Source: DATGMS01 sp035303945 (GTDB taxonomy: Bacteria; Bacteroidota; Bacteroidia; Cytophagales; Cyclobacteriaceae). Taken from it: a stretch of DNA of 64,000 nt. The DNA lies in the NCBI GenBank assembly GCA_035303945.1, contig DATGQZ010000015.1, positions 1 to 64,000 on the forward strand. Direction: 5' to 3'. Shown piece by piece: positions 52,594 through 60,435 of this stretch. Made by a program: the position numbers and the translations under genes. The notes below the pieces were generated by a model. That model was given only the letters and a program-made list of their open reading frames with translations, searched no databases and had not been told where the DNA came from. Every line of letters begins with the position of its first letter. Position 1 is the stretch's first letter.

Positions 52594-54084
52594 ATGAAAA
52601 GCACTTTAAAAGAACTAATTGCGAAAAACAAGGAACTTGAAAAGTCGGAAGCCCTGACTAAGGAAGCGGAAATCAACGATCCCGCTATTAAAGACAGCAG
52701 ACGGGAATTTTTAAAGCGTACCGCCTTGGGAGGCATATCTCTGGGCGCATTTATGTTTTCATCTATTGAAGATACCGTAGCCGAAACAACCTCTAAAGTC
52801 AACCGCTATTCCAGTCCATCAGATTTAAAGATCACAGATATGCGGGTGGCAGTGTTGAGAAACGTAGGTCGAACCCCTATAATTAGAATAGATACGAATC
52901 AAGGTATTTATGGGCTGGGAGAGGTCAGGGACGGCGCTGACGAACGGTACGCCCTGATGCTGAAAAGCAGGATCATGGGGCTAAATCCGTGCAACGTAGA
53001 GCAGCTTTGGAAAATCATCAATCCTTTTGGGGGGCATGGACGCTTAGGCGGTGGTGTGTGTGCGGTAGAAATGGCTTTATGGGATCTTTGTGGCAAAGCG
53101 TACAACGTGCCTGCATGGCAACTTCTAGGTGGAAGATACAGAGACAAAGTCAGACTCTATGCCGATACTCCCCAGGCCAGAAATCCTGAAGAATTCGCTA
53201 AAACCATGAAAAGAAGGGTAGATGAACAGGGATTTACTTGGCTAAAGATGGATTTGGGCATACATGTAGTGGCAGACCAACCCGATGCCTTAGTTAATTC
53301 GAAATTCTGGGGCGGGGCCCGAAACCAATATGATACACGTGATTATATGGGATATGGAAGTACCCTTCATCCCTTTACCCAAATACAAATTACAGACAAA
53401 GGCTTGGAAGGCTTGGCCGAATATGTGGAAAGCGTGAGGAATGCCGTCGGATATGAAATTCCATTATGTTCTGACCATTTCGGGCATTTTGACACCAACA
53501 ATTCTATACGCTTTGGTAGAGCCATGGAAAAATATCGCTTGGCTTGGGTGGAAGATATGGTGCCCTGGTTTTATACCGAGCAGTGGAGGGAAGTCACCGA
53601 TGCCCTCGACACGCCGACCTGCACCGGAGAGGATATTTATATGCTCAGGAATGGGTTCAAGCCCTTAATTGATGCCAAGGCGGTGGACATTATTCATCCG
53701 GATCTAGGTACTTCTGGGGGGTTGTTGGAAACCAAGAAAATTGGCGATTATGCGGAAGAACATGGTATAGCAATGGCAATGCATATGGCAGGGTCCCCAG
53801 TTTGTTTTATGGCTAATGTACATTGTGCGGCTGCTACTCAAAATTTCTTGGCGCTTGAACATCATTCTGTGGATTCTCCCTGGTGGGAGAATTTAGTGAA
53901 AATGACCGGTTCCCAGCCCATGGTCACCAAGGGTTTTGCGAATGTGCCTTTAGATGCCCCTGGTTTGGGTGTTGAATTAAACGATGAAGTCATGAAGGAA
54001 CATCTGTTTCCAGGAGCTCCGGGCTACTTTGAACCAACAGATGAATGGACAGAAAAGCGCTCACATGACCGCATTTGGAGTTGA
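52594..54084 (+). CDS. Tat-exported mandelate racemase/muconate lactonizing enzyme family protein
   Basis: This 496-residue enolase-superfamily protein starts at MKSTLKELIAKN; a TTG nine codons earlier is rejected. A twin-arginine signal (SRREFLKRTALGGISLGAF) lies at 35-53. The catalytic barrel has WLKMDLG, metal-ligand sites PLCSDHFGHF, WVEDMVPWF and CTGEDIYML, then IIHPDLGTSGG and MAMHMAGSPV with a candidate His base. These fit the acid-sugar dehydratase-like MR subgroup. With the upstream RraA-like protein it may form a dehydratase-aldolase pair (inference). A terminator follows. Confidence 0.9.
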   Translation: MKSTLKELIAKNKELEKSEALTKEAEINDPAIKDSRREFLKRTALGGISLGAFMFSSIEDTVAETTSKVNRYSSPSDLKITDMRVAVLRNVGRTPIIRIDTNQGIYGLGEVRDGADERYALMLKSRIMGLNPCNVEQLWKIINPFGGHGRLGGGVCAVEMALWDLCGKAYNVPAWQLLGGRYRDKVRLYADTPQARNPEEFAKTMKRRVDEQGFTWLKMDLGIHVVADQPDALVNSKFWGGARNQYDTRDYMGYGSTLHPFTQIQITDKGLEGLAEYVESVRNAVGYEIPLCSDHFGHFDTNNSIRFGRAMEKYRLAWVEDMVPWFYTEQWREVTDALDTPTCTGEDIYMLRNGFKPLIDAKAVDIIHPDLGTSGGLLETKKIGDYAEEHGIAMAMHMAGSPVCFMANVHCAAATQNFLALEHHSVDSPWWENLVKMTGSQPMVTKGFANVPLDAPGLGVELNDEVMKEHLFPGAPGYFEPTDEWTEKRSHDRIWS

Positions 54085-54113
54085 TTTGGTAGTTAATTGA
54101 TCATTTTGTCTGG

Positions 54114-54149
54114 AAAAGACGGGTGCTTTTAGTATCCGTCTTTTTTTTT
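54114..54149 (+). terminator. Rho-independent terminator after the enolase-superfamily gene
   Basis: AAAAGACGG (54114-54122) pairs with CCGTCTTTT (54136-54144) around a 13-nt loop and runs into nine T residues (54141-54149). It ends the susCD-rraA-enolase transcript, 30 bp past the stop. The convergent carotenoid operon stops 20 bp further on. Confidence 0.9.
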
Positions 54150-54168
54150 CAAGATGATCCAAACATAC

Positions 54169-54882
54169 TTAAACTTTGGCGAGGCGCCTGGAGGGTGAGT
54201 TTTTGTGACCGAGAAAAACCTTGTAGAAGTAAATATTGAGCAGGATCAGCTCATACCCATAAAAGGCGTCTTCAATCGGGATGGTGAGGATTCGGAGGTT
54301 CAGGTTTTCGGTATGATCATACCAAACAATAGGAGATTCAATGCCTGTACCGGTAAGCACGCCATTCACTATCAAAAAAGGGACTAATAAAATACCATAA
54401 ACAGTAGTGGCCTTTCCCCACCAATCTACCTTCAATAAAAATCTGAGGGTTAAGCTCACCACACCGGTGCTGATGAAGGTGAGGGAGGTATATATTTTTT
54501 CAAGATTTAAACATCCGACCGCAATCAGTACCGCGGAAAAAGCCGCACAAAATATAGCCTCGGCTTTTCGGTTCCAGGCAAGGTCAAAAAATTTGCTTAG
54601 ACAGAAATAAGTAAATACACAGGCATAGGGGATGCAAACAAAAAAGAGGACTTCTTCCAAAGGAAGGTTACCCACATAGATACCACTGAGATAAGACGGA
54701 TTAAAGCCCCACACCGCCAGGGAAGTAAACCACATATCCCATCCGATAAATACCAATCCCACTAAAATTGCTGCGGGGAAAAAACCGCTCCATGTATGGT
54801 GAAAATTAATTTTAGGATGAAAAGAATAGATAAAGGGGATGATCAAGGTGAAGAAGTTCACCAATAAATATAGATACTTCAT
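54169..54882 (-). CDS. Lycopene cyclase domain protein (fused CrtYc/CrtYd type)
   Basis: This 237-residue membrane protein has about seven helices. Two copies of the heterodimeric-cyclase motif are fused: first half GNLPLEEVLFFVCIPYA, second half IPIEDAFYGYELILLNIY (P-x-E-(E/D)). This is the lycopene beta-cyclase form found in Bacteroidota, fungi and archaea. It converts lycopene to beta-carotene. It is the last gene of the crt operon, 21 bp after crtZ. Confidence 0.93.
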   Translation of the reverse strand: MKYLYLLVNFFTLIIPFIYSFHPKINFHHTWSGFFPAAILVGLVFIGWDMWFTSLAVWGFNPSYLSGIYVGNLPLEEVLFFVCIPYACVFTYFCLSKFFDLAWNRKAEAIFCAAFSAVLIAVGCLNLEKIYTSLTFISTGVVSLTLRFLLKVDWWGKATTVYGILLVPFLIVNGVLTGTGIESPIVWYDHTENLNLRILTIPIEDAFYGYELILLNIYFYKVFLGHKNSPSRRLAKV

Positions 54883-54903
54883 AGGGCTGTGATAGTAGGA
54901 AAC

Positions 54904-55377
54904 TTAGGTAGTGCTTCGAGGTGATGCTTCCCGAAAATATTTCATGGGTACCCAGAGCATTCCAAAGCATTCTCCATCCTCCTTTCCAATATGTTTATGA
55001 TGAACCTTGTGCGCCCTACGAATGGCTCTGAAATAGGAATTATCCGTATTCCGCAACAGCTTGAAGCGCTGGTGTATAAATATGTCATGGACAAGAAAAT
55101 AGGCTAGACCATAAAGTGTAATTCCTAAACCTACCCAAAACAAATAGTTGTAGCCATTTTCCATTCCGATGTACAAGCTTATAATGCCCGGTATGGCGAA
55201 TATCAGGAAGAAGAAGTCATTGTGTTCAAAAAAGCCTGATGACTCTTTTTTATGGTGATCTTTATGGAGGTACCAAAAGATCCCATGCATGACGTATTTG
55301 TGGGTAAACCATGCCACGCCTTCCATAGTGACGAAGGCGAGTAGTACGATGAGCAAGTTGATAATAATTGTCCCCAT
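54904..55377 (-). CDS. crtZ: Beta-carotene hydroxylase
   Basis: This 157-residue membrane di-iron enzyme has four His clusters: HKYVMHG, HKDHHKK, HDIFIHQRF and HKVHHKHIG. These ligate the metal in CrtZ-type fatty-acid-hydroxylase-superfamily enzymes. It hydroxylates beta-carotene rings to give zeaxanthin. Two bases separate it from the SRPBCC gene, supporting one operon. Confidence 0.95.
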   Translation of the reverse strand: MGTIIINLLIVLLAFVTMEGVAWFTHKYVMHGIFWYLHKDHHKKESSGFFEHNDFFFLIFAIPGIISLYIGMENGYNYLFWVGLGITLYGLAYFLVHDIFIHQRFKLLRNTDNSYFRAIRRAHKVHHKHIGKEDGECFGMLWVPMKYFREASPRSTT

Positions 55378-55379
55378 GA

Positions 55380-55838
55380 TCAGTTAAATATATTTTCAAG
55401 TACTTTTCTTCTATAATCAAAGATGTATTCAAGGCGTTTGCGCACCAATAGCCGATGGGCTAAAGTACCTAATGGGCCCAAGGGCAACCGGTATTTGACG
55501 GAATCTACCATCAGGGTGCCGTCGCGCTCCTCCTTGAAAGTATGTGTATGTTCCCAAAGCGCGAAAGGTCCCTTCAATTGCCTGTCCATAAAAAGGTAAA
55601 GCCGGTTCACCTGAGCGATTTCTGTCTTCCAGTAGACAGGAATTTTAAACAGAGGGCTTACAGCGTACTCAATGGTCATTCCCTCGTAAATCTCTCGGTC
55701 ATCCAGTTCGGTTTTGATTACGAAGTTCATGTCTGGCGGCGTGATTGTCGCAAGATTTCTTGCCGAAGAAAAGAACTTCCACGCTTCATTGATGCCTACC
55801 GGGAGCCATTGCACGCTCTTGTAGTGGTATGTGCTCAT
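55380..55838 (-). CDS. SRPBCC family protein of the carotenoid operon
   Basis: This 152-residue START/Bet v 1-fold protein has an N-terminal WLPVGINEAWKFFSSARNLA, the central strand set MDRQLKGPFALWEHTHTF, and a final helix LLVRKRLEYIFDYRRKVLE. SRPBCC domains hold hydrophobic ligands. Its position between idi and crtZ suggests it binds or helps handle carotenoid intermediates (inference). It overlaps idi by 4 bp. Confidence 0.9.
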   Translation of the reverse strand: MSTYHYKSVQWLPVGINEAWKFFSSARNLATITPPDMNFVIKTELDDREIYEGMTIEYAVSPLFKIPVYWKTEIAQVNRLYLFMDRQLKGPFALWEHTHTFKEERDGTLMVDSVKYRLPLGPLGTLAHRLLVRKRLEYIFDYRRKVLENIFN

Positions 55839-56350
55839 ACATTTAATTTTGTAAGCACCTCTGGCAGGCAGATCCTAAGCCATGGTGAATATGTTTCAGG
55901 CGATTGTTCCAGTTCTTGCTTCAATTGTGGAATTGGAACGTACTTCCAATCCTGTACCTCTTCCTGGTTTGGCTGGGGCTTTTGATCAGAATAGCCGAAA
56001 TACACATGGTCGAGTTCATGCTCTGTAAGGCCATTGTCGAAAGCATGTTTATATTTAAAGCTAAACTGAAACTTCAATTCACATGCTATACCCATTTCTT
56101 CAAGCAGTCGTCGGTGTACTGCGTTTTCCACCTCTTCTCCCTGCCGGGGATGGCTGCAACAGGTATTGGTCCATAAGCCGGGCGAGTGATACTTGCCTTC
56201 CGCTCTTTGTTGCAAAAGCAATTCATTGGCAGAATTAAAAATAAAGATTGAAAATGCCCTGTGAAGAAGCCCTTGTTCGTGCACAGGTGTTTTTTCCAAT
56301 GTGCCGATTTGCCTGTCATTTTCATCTACCAATATCAACAAATCTTCCAT
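55835..56350 (-). CDS. idi: Isopentenyl-diphosphate delta-isomerase, type 1
   Basis: This 171-residue Nudix-fold enzyme interconverts isopentenyl and dimethylallyl diphosphate, the entry to carotenoids. The catalytic Cys is in NTCCSHPRQGE and the catalytic Glu in TEHELDHVYFG, and the N-terminus has EKTPVHEQGLLHRAFSIFI. The length matches the short bacterial type 1 enzyme. It overlaps the SRPBCC gene and lies 12 bp after the hypothetical gene. Confidence 0.96.
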   Translation of the reverse strand: MEDLLILVDENDRQIGTLEKTPVHEQGLLHRAFSIFIFNSANELLLQQRAEGKYHSPGLWTNTCCSHPRQGEEVENAVHRRLLEEMGIACELKFQFSFKYKHAFDNGLTEHELDHVYFGYSDQKPQPNQEEVQDWKYVPIPQLKQELEQSPETYSPWLRICLPEVLTKLNV

Positions 56351-56362
56351 CTTACCTTGTTC

Positions 56363-56875
56363 TTAAGCTTTTACGAGTTTATCCTTTTCTTCAGTATTTA
56401 AAAACTCGGAATTTACTAAATAATCCACAATTAGCCGCTTTAGCGAGGCGTCATCGATGGTTGGCAAGGCTTCCAAGATCAGTTTTTTGTCAACTTCTAC
56501 ATTTCCTCTGTATCCCAACATGGCGGGGGCATTGGTTTGGGCTGCAAAACGCAGAAATCGCAATTCCGTGTTACTGTTGTCTGCTTGTATGGCTTCGTCA
56601 AGCATATTTTTCCCCTTATGAAAATAGGAAAGCTTATTAAACGGATTTGAAACGTGTTGTGCCATCATCATGGTGACGCTACCTTTATAACCAAATAGCA
56701 GAGGATTTGTTTCCAACTTTACTGTTTCCAATTTGGTTAATGCAGTCTCACAGGCTTCCTTTTCCACGGCTGCCCTTTTATATAAGCTCCTTAGTTCTTC
56801 CATGGGCATGCGTTGAGCAGGTGCAGCCAAACAATAAAAAAACAAGGAAAGGGCTAAGAACCACTTCATATCCAA
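56363..56875 (-). CDS. Exported hypothetical protein of the carotenoid operon
   Basis: This 170-residue protein has a signal peptide (MDMKWFLALSLFFYCLAAPA). The mature part is helical, with LRSLYKRAAVEKEACETALT, LLFGYKGSVTMMMAQHVSNP, NSNTELRFLRFAAQTNAPAM and LIVDYLVNSEFLNTEEKDKL. No family is recognised; the helices loosely resemble a TPR-like array. Its start overlaps the crtB stop by 10 bp and idi follows by 12 bp, so it is a genuine part of the operon. Confidence 0.85.
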   Translation of the reverse strand: MDMKWFLALSLFFYCLAAPAQRMPMEELRSLYKRAAVEKEACETALTKLETVKLETNPLLFGYKGSVTMMMAQHVSNPFNKLSYFHKGKNMLDEAIQADNSNTELRFLRFAAQTNAPAMLGYRGNVEVDKKLILEALPTIDDASLKRLIVDYLVNSEFLNTEEKDKLVKA

Positions 56876-57702
56876 TCCATTTTATGCTGCACAAAGCTAT
56901 TGAGCATCAAACCAAATTTTTTTCCATTCGGAATGCGAATCCGCTCAGACAAAACGCGGTGGGCTGAAAGTTTTTTGATTTTGTTGAAGAGGGAGAAATA
57001 ATACACGTAGGCAAGGTATACACCTCCTTTTGACGAAGCGGGAAGGTTTTTAATTCCCACTAAAGCTACCCTAAAGTCCTCAGCGATTTCTTCTTCGATC
57101 TGTTTTTTGACGTCGTCACAGAAGTCCCTCATGCTCAGGTTCGGAAAGTAAGTTCTGTGAAGCTCATTGTAGTCACTTTTCAGATCCCTTAAGAAATTTA
57201 CTTTCTGAAATGCAGCCCCCAGCTTCATAGCGTAAGGTTTCAATTCCTCAAAGGCTTTTTGATCTCCTTCTACAAAGACATGCAAGCACATTAAACCCAC
57301 TACTTCAGCCGATCCCAATATGTATTGGTCATACTTTTCTCTGGTGTAGATGACCTTGTCCAGATCCATTTCCATGCTTTGGAGGAAAGTATCAATTAAA
57401 GCAAGGTCTATGGAATAATCGTGTACCGCTCGCTGAAATGCATTGAGAATGGGATTTGTGGAAATCCGGCTCTCAATGGCTTCGTAAGTATCCCTTCTGA
57501 AATTTTCGAGTAAATGTTTTTTATCATATCCTTCAAAGCTGTCGACAATTTCGTCAGCGACTCGGACAAAGCCGTAAATGGAATAAATAGCAGGACGGAT
57601 GCGATGATGCAAAAAGTAGATTCCCAGTGAGAAACTAGTGCTGTATTTTTCGGTGGTCATCCTGCTGATGCTGAGTGATAATTCATCAAATAGCTGCTTC
57701 AT
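56866..57702 (-). CDS. crtB: Phytoene synthase
   Basis: This 278-residue enzyme condenses two geranylgeranyl diphosphates to phytoene. The first Asp-rich motif is ADEIVDSFEG (D50-x3-D54), the second FLRDLKSDYNELHRTYFP. Other family segments are SFSLGIYFLHHRIRPAIYSI and YIYFSLFNKI-like near the C-terminus. It overlaps crtI by 17 bp and the downstream hypothetical gene by 10 bp, showing tight coupling. Confidence 0.96.
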   Translation of the reverse strand: MKQLFDELSLSISRMTTEKYSTSFSLGIYFLHHRIRPAIYSIYGFVRVADEIVDSFEGYDKKHLLENFRRDTYEAIESRISTNPILNAFQRAVHDYSIDLALIDTFLQSMEMDLDKVIYTREKYDQYILGSAEVVGLMCLHVFVEGDQKAFEELKPYAMKLGAAFQKVNFLRDLKSDYNELHRTYFPNLSMRDFCDDVKKQIEEEIAEDFRVALVGIKNLPASSKGGVYLAYVYYFSLFNKIKKLSAHRVLSERIRIPNGKKFGLMLNSFVQHKMDWI

Positions 57703-59179
57703 GGCGTTTTGGTGTTAGGGCTTTCATTAATTGAGTGGCGGCAATTTTTCCCGAAATCAATGCAGGAGGTACTCCGGGGCCGGGCACGGTGAGCTGGCCC
57801 GTATAGAAGAGATTGCTGATTCTTTTATTTTTGATTTTTGGTTTAAGTACAGCAGTTTGCTTCAAGGTATTGGCTAGCCCATAAGCATTGCCTTGGTAGG
57901 AGTGGTAATCTTGGACAAAATCCTTAATGCAATAGCTTCGCTTAAAATCAATATGCTGTTCGAAATCCTCTCCAACCTGTTTTTGAAGCCTATGGAGCAT
58001 AATGCGGAAATACTTTTCTCTTAAATCTTCATTATCCTGAAGGCCAGGTGCCAAGGGCATGAGCAAAAACAGATTTTCATGACCTTCAGGAGCTACATGC
58101 TCATCCGTTTTGGAGGGACAGCAGACGTAAAACAGCGGCTTTGTAGGCCATTGGGGATTTTTGTAAATTTCATGGGAGTGTTGGAGCAAATCCTCCTCAA
58201 AAAACAGCGTATGATGGCGAAGATTTTTCAACTTTTTGTTGATTCCCAAGTAATAGATGAGACAGGAGGGAGCAAATGTTTTACTGTTCCAATACGCTTC
58301 GTTATAGTTTCTATAGCCATTCGGAAGCAAATGCTTTTCTACATGGTGGTAATCTGCTGCGGCCACCACACCATCAAAGGGCAGTTCCTCCCCATGTACA
58401 CGAATGCCTTTTGTCAAACCATCTTCCACTAAAATTTCTTCAACAGCGGAATTCAGATGAACTGTGGCTCCATTTTCTTCTGCTACTTGGAGGATTCCGT
58501 CAATCACCTTTCCAAAGCCGCCTTGGGGATACCAGGTGCCAAGTTTTAGCCCCGCGTAATTCATCAGGCTATATAAAGCGGGGGTGTCCTGCGGCATTGC
58601 GCCCAGAAACAGTACAGGGAATTCCATTAAGGCCAATAGCTTCGGATGGGAGAAAAATTTCCGAATGTGTTTGCTGAATGAGGTAAAGACGTGAAGGCGG
58701 ATTACACCTTTCATCAAGTCAAGATCTGCAAATTCCGCCAACGACAGCCCGGGCATATACACCAGATCCTTCATACCCAGCTCATATTTAAACCGCGCTT
58801 CTTCCATGAATTCCGCTAATTTTTTTGCGCTACCTTTTTCAATGGATTCGAAGAGGGATGATAAGCTGTGGAAATTTTCAGGAACACTCAACGTTTGGTG
58901 TTGTGCAAACACCACATCAAAGGCTGGATCAAGCAACTGAAGCTGGTAAAAATCCGAGACGCTGTGTCCAAAATCACTGAAGAATCTTTCAAATACATCT
59001 GGCATCCAATACCAGCTCGGTCCCATGTCGAACACATAGCCATTACTGTTAAATTGTCTTGCCCGCCCCCCGATAGCAGCATTTTTCTCAAAAATATGTA
59101 CCTCATGTCCCGCCTGAGAGAGATAGGCCGCGGCACTTAAGCCAGAGAAGCCTGCACCGATGACTGCTATTTTCGACAT
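57686..59179 (-). CDS. crtI: Phytoene desaturase
   Basis: This 497-residue flavoprotein turns phytoene into lycopene. The FAD-binding N-terminus is KIAVIGAGFSGLSAAAYLSQ (GxGxxG), followed by IFEKNAAIGGRARQF and FDMGPSWYWMPDVFERFF. The C-terminal signature is LFYTGQLTVPGPGVPPALIS. It is the first gene of the carotenoid operon. Three TGTTTAA-type repeats lie 6-36 bp upstream of the ATG, in the gap to the CarH-like regulator gene. Confidence 0.96.
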   Translation of the reverse strand: MSKIAVIGAGFSGLSAAAYLSQAGHEVHIFEKNAAIGGRARQFNSNGYVFDMGPSWYWMPDVFERFFSDFGHSVSDFYQLQLLDPAFDVVFAQHQTLSVPENFHSLSSLFESIEKGSAKKLAEFMEEARFKYELGMKDLVYMPGLSLAEFADLDLMKGVIRLHVFTSFSKHIRKFFSHPKLLALMEFPVLFLGAMPQDTPALYSLMNYAGLKLGTWYPQGGFGKVIDGILQVAEENGATVHLNSAVEEILVEDGLTKGIRVHGEELPFDGVVAAADYHHVEKHLLPNGYRNYNEAYWNSKTFAPSCLIYYLGINKKLKNLRHHTLFFEEDLLQHSHEIYKNPQWPTKPLFYVCCPSKTDEHVAPEGHENLFLLMPLAPGLQDNEDLREKYFRIMLHRLQKQVGEDFEQHIDFKRSYCIKDFVQDYHSYQGNAYGLANTLKQTAVLKPKIKNKRISNLFYTGQLTVPGPGVPPALISGKIAATQLMKALTPKRHEAAI

Positions 59180-59185
59180 ATAGAT

Positions 59186-59215
59186 TGTTTAATAAAATGT
59201 TTAATTTTTTAAACA
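59186..59215 (-). promoter_or_regulatory. Candidate operator upstream of crtI
   Basis: TGTTTAAT at 59186-59193 and 59198-59205, and the inverted form TTAAACA at 59209-59215. The cluster starts 6 bp from the crtI ATG, the same place as at the regulator gene and the cytochrome gene. A MerR-type regulator is encoded next door. Binding is inferred, not shown. Confidence 0.55.
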
Positions 59216-60099
59216 GAGTTTATCAAAACCTGTTCCAAATCGGCTGGGTCTGTCAGCCAATAGATGGGTTTTTCTATAACCAATTTGCCTAGAAGCTCAG
59301 GTTTGCCGGAGATATAGATATTGGTATGGGGAAATCTTAAGGTTAATTGGTCCACATAGCTCTGCGCCCATTCGGGCACCTCGTTGTGGACGAGGAACAG
59401 CAAAAGGTTAGCAGGTTTGGCCTGGGGTATTGAGGTAGAAACGGAGTCCAGCGGCAAATTGGCGCCCAAGTATATTGAGCGTCTGCCGGTGGAACGGATG
59501 ACATAGTGTGCGTAAAGTAAACCTAATTCATGGTATTCGTTTTCAGGAAGAAAGAGCAGCCAGCCATCGTTCTGCTCTTCACTGGGCGGCAAGGAGTCAA
59601 TTGCTGTCCAGAATTTTTGGCGAAGCATATTGGAGATAAAATGCTCATAACCAGGTAAGAAATCATTTTGCGTCCACAGCAATCCCATTCGGTGGATCAA
59701 GGGATAAAGTACACGATCGTAGGATTCCTTCAATCCCATGCGAAGGAGGCAGTGAGAGAAGATTTTCTCAAAATGCCCTTCGTCATAATTCATTCCCGCT
59801 GCTACCAGTTGCGACACATAGTATTCTTCAGGATTCCTGGGCAATTTGTCGTGCACCAGCTGTTTCAATCGCACGATCAACTCCTCATCACTTAGTCTGC
59901 AAAGTTCCGAAACCTTATAGCCCTCGTTAAGCAAACTCACGATATTAAGCAGCCGCCTTAGTTGGTTGTTGTCATAATATCGGGTGTTGCCTTCGGTTCG
60001 GTAGGGCTTCAATGCGTGATAACGTTGTTCCCACATTCTAATAGTATGGGCTTTGATGCCGGAAAACTGAGCGAGCTGCGAGATCGAAAATTGATCCAT
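59209..60099 (-). CDS. MerR-family regulator with cobalamin-binding fold (CarH/LitR-like)
   Basis: This 296-residue protein has a MerR winged helix (1-70; SISQLAQFSGIKAHTIRMWEQRYH), a helical bundle (about 80-165) and a B12-binding Rossmann-like domain (about 178-290). Trp142-x9-Glu152-His153 matches the W-x9-EH signature that caps adenosylcobalamin in CarH. The DxHxxG lower-ligand motif appears as E188-Y-H190-E-L-G193, keeping the His and Gly. Such proteins repress carotenoid genes in the dark and release DNA in light. It lies just upstream of crtI on the same strand. Confidence 0.9.
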   Translation of the reverse strand: MDQFSISQLAQFSGIKAHTIRMWEQRYHALKPYRTEGNTRYYDNNQLRRLLNIVSLLNEGYKVSELCRLSDEELIVRLKQLVHDKLPRNPEEYYVSQLVAAGMNYDEGHFEKIFSHCLLRMGLKESYDRVLYPLIHRMGLLWTQNDFLPGYEHFISNMLRQKFWTAIDSLPPSEEQNDGWLLFLPENEYHELGLLYAHYVIRSTGRRSIYLGANLPLDSVSTSIPQAKPANLLLFLVHNEVPEWAQSYVDQLTLRFPHTNIYISGKPELLGKLVIEKPIYWLTDPADLEQVLINSV

Positions 60100-60100
60100 A

Positions 60101-60130
60101 TGTTTAATGTATGTTGTTTAAAATTAAACA
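60101..60130 (-). promoter_or_regulatory. Candidate operator upstream of the CarH-like regulator gene
   Basis: TGTTTAAT at 60101-60108, TGTTTAAA at 60115-60122 and the inverted TTAAACA at 60124-60130, beginning one base upstream of the regulator ATG. The order of two direct copies and one inverted copy is the same as at crtI, suggesting autoregulation (inference). Confidence 0.55.
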
Positions 60131-60381
60131 AAATTTAACTTCGGTCGGCAAGTGTAGGAATGGTTTTTTTGCGCTTACATGTTTTTCGAAATGAATTAGG
60201 GAAGTTTCCGTAACTACGGTCTGTTCCACTGGCTGCAAGCCTACTTGGGTCAGTAGTACGATATACAACAGCTGTAAGTATAAAATTTGGATAATTTTCA
60301 TTTCAAAAAAATAATGGGAAATAACGGTAGGATTAAGGCAACATTAATGCCGACAAAAAAAATACATTAGGCTATTACCTC

Positions 60382-60424
60382 TAAACCAAAAGAGCCCGGC
60401 TCTTAACAAAGAAATCGGGCTCTT
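60382..60424 (-). terminator. Rho-independent terminator after the cytochrome c gene
   Basis: AAGAGCCCG (60390-60398) pairs with CGGGCTCTT (60416-60424) around a 17-nt loop. On the minus strand the stem is followed by TTTTGGTTTAG. It lies 12 bp past the stop of the cytochrome gene. Confidence 0.8.
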
Positions 60425-60435
60425 GTATAGTATAC

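Larger units (their letters stand above)
60100..60435. other. 336-bp region upstream of the regulator gene
   Basis: It contains the candidate operator next to the regulator start and a terminator for the cytochrome gene. A 65-codon minus-strand ORF (60104-60301) with a hydrophobic start is judged doubtful because its last codons are the operator repeats and no RBS is seen. The rest shows nothing recognisable. Confidence 0.5.

Noticed and set aside
60104..60301. 65-codon minus-strand ORF with a hydrophobic N-terminus between the cytochrome and regulator genes
   Set aside because: Its last codons coincide with the TGTTTAA repeats, there is no clear RBS, and no family likeness is seen. It may be real but cannot be supported.
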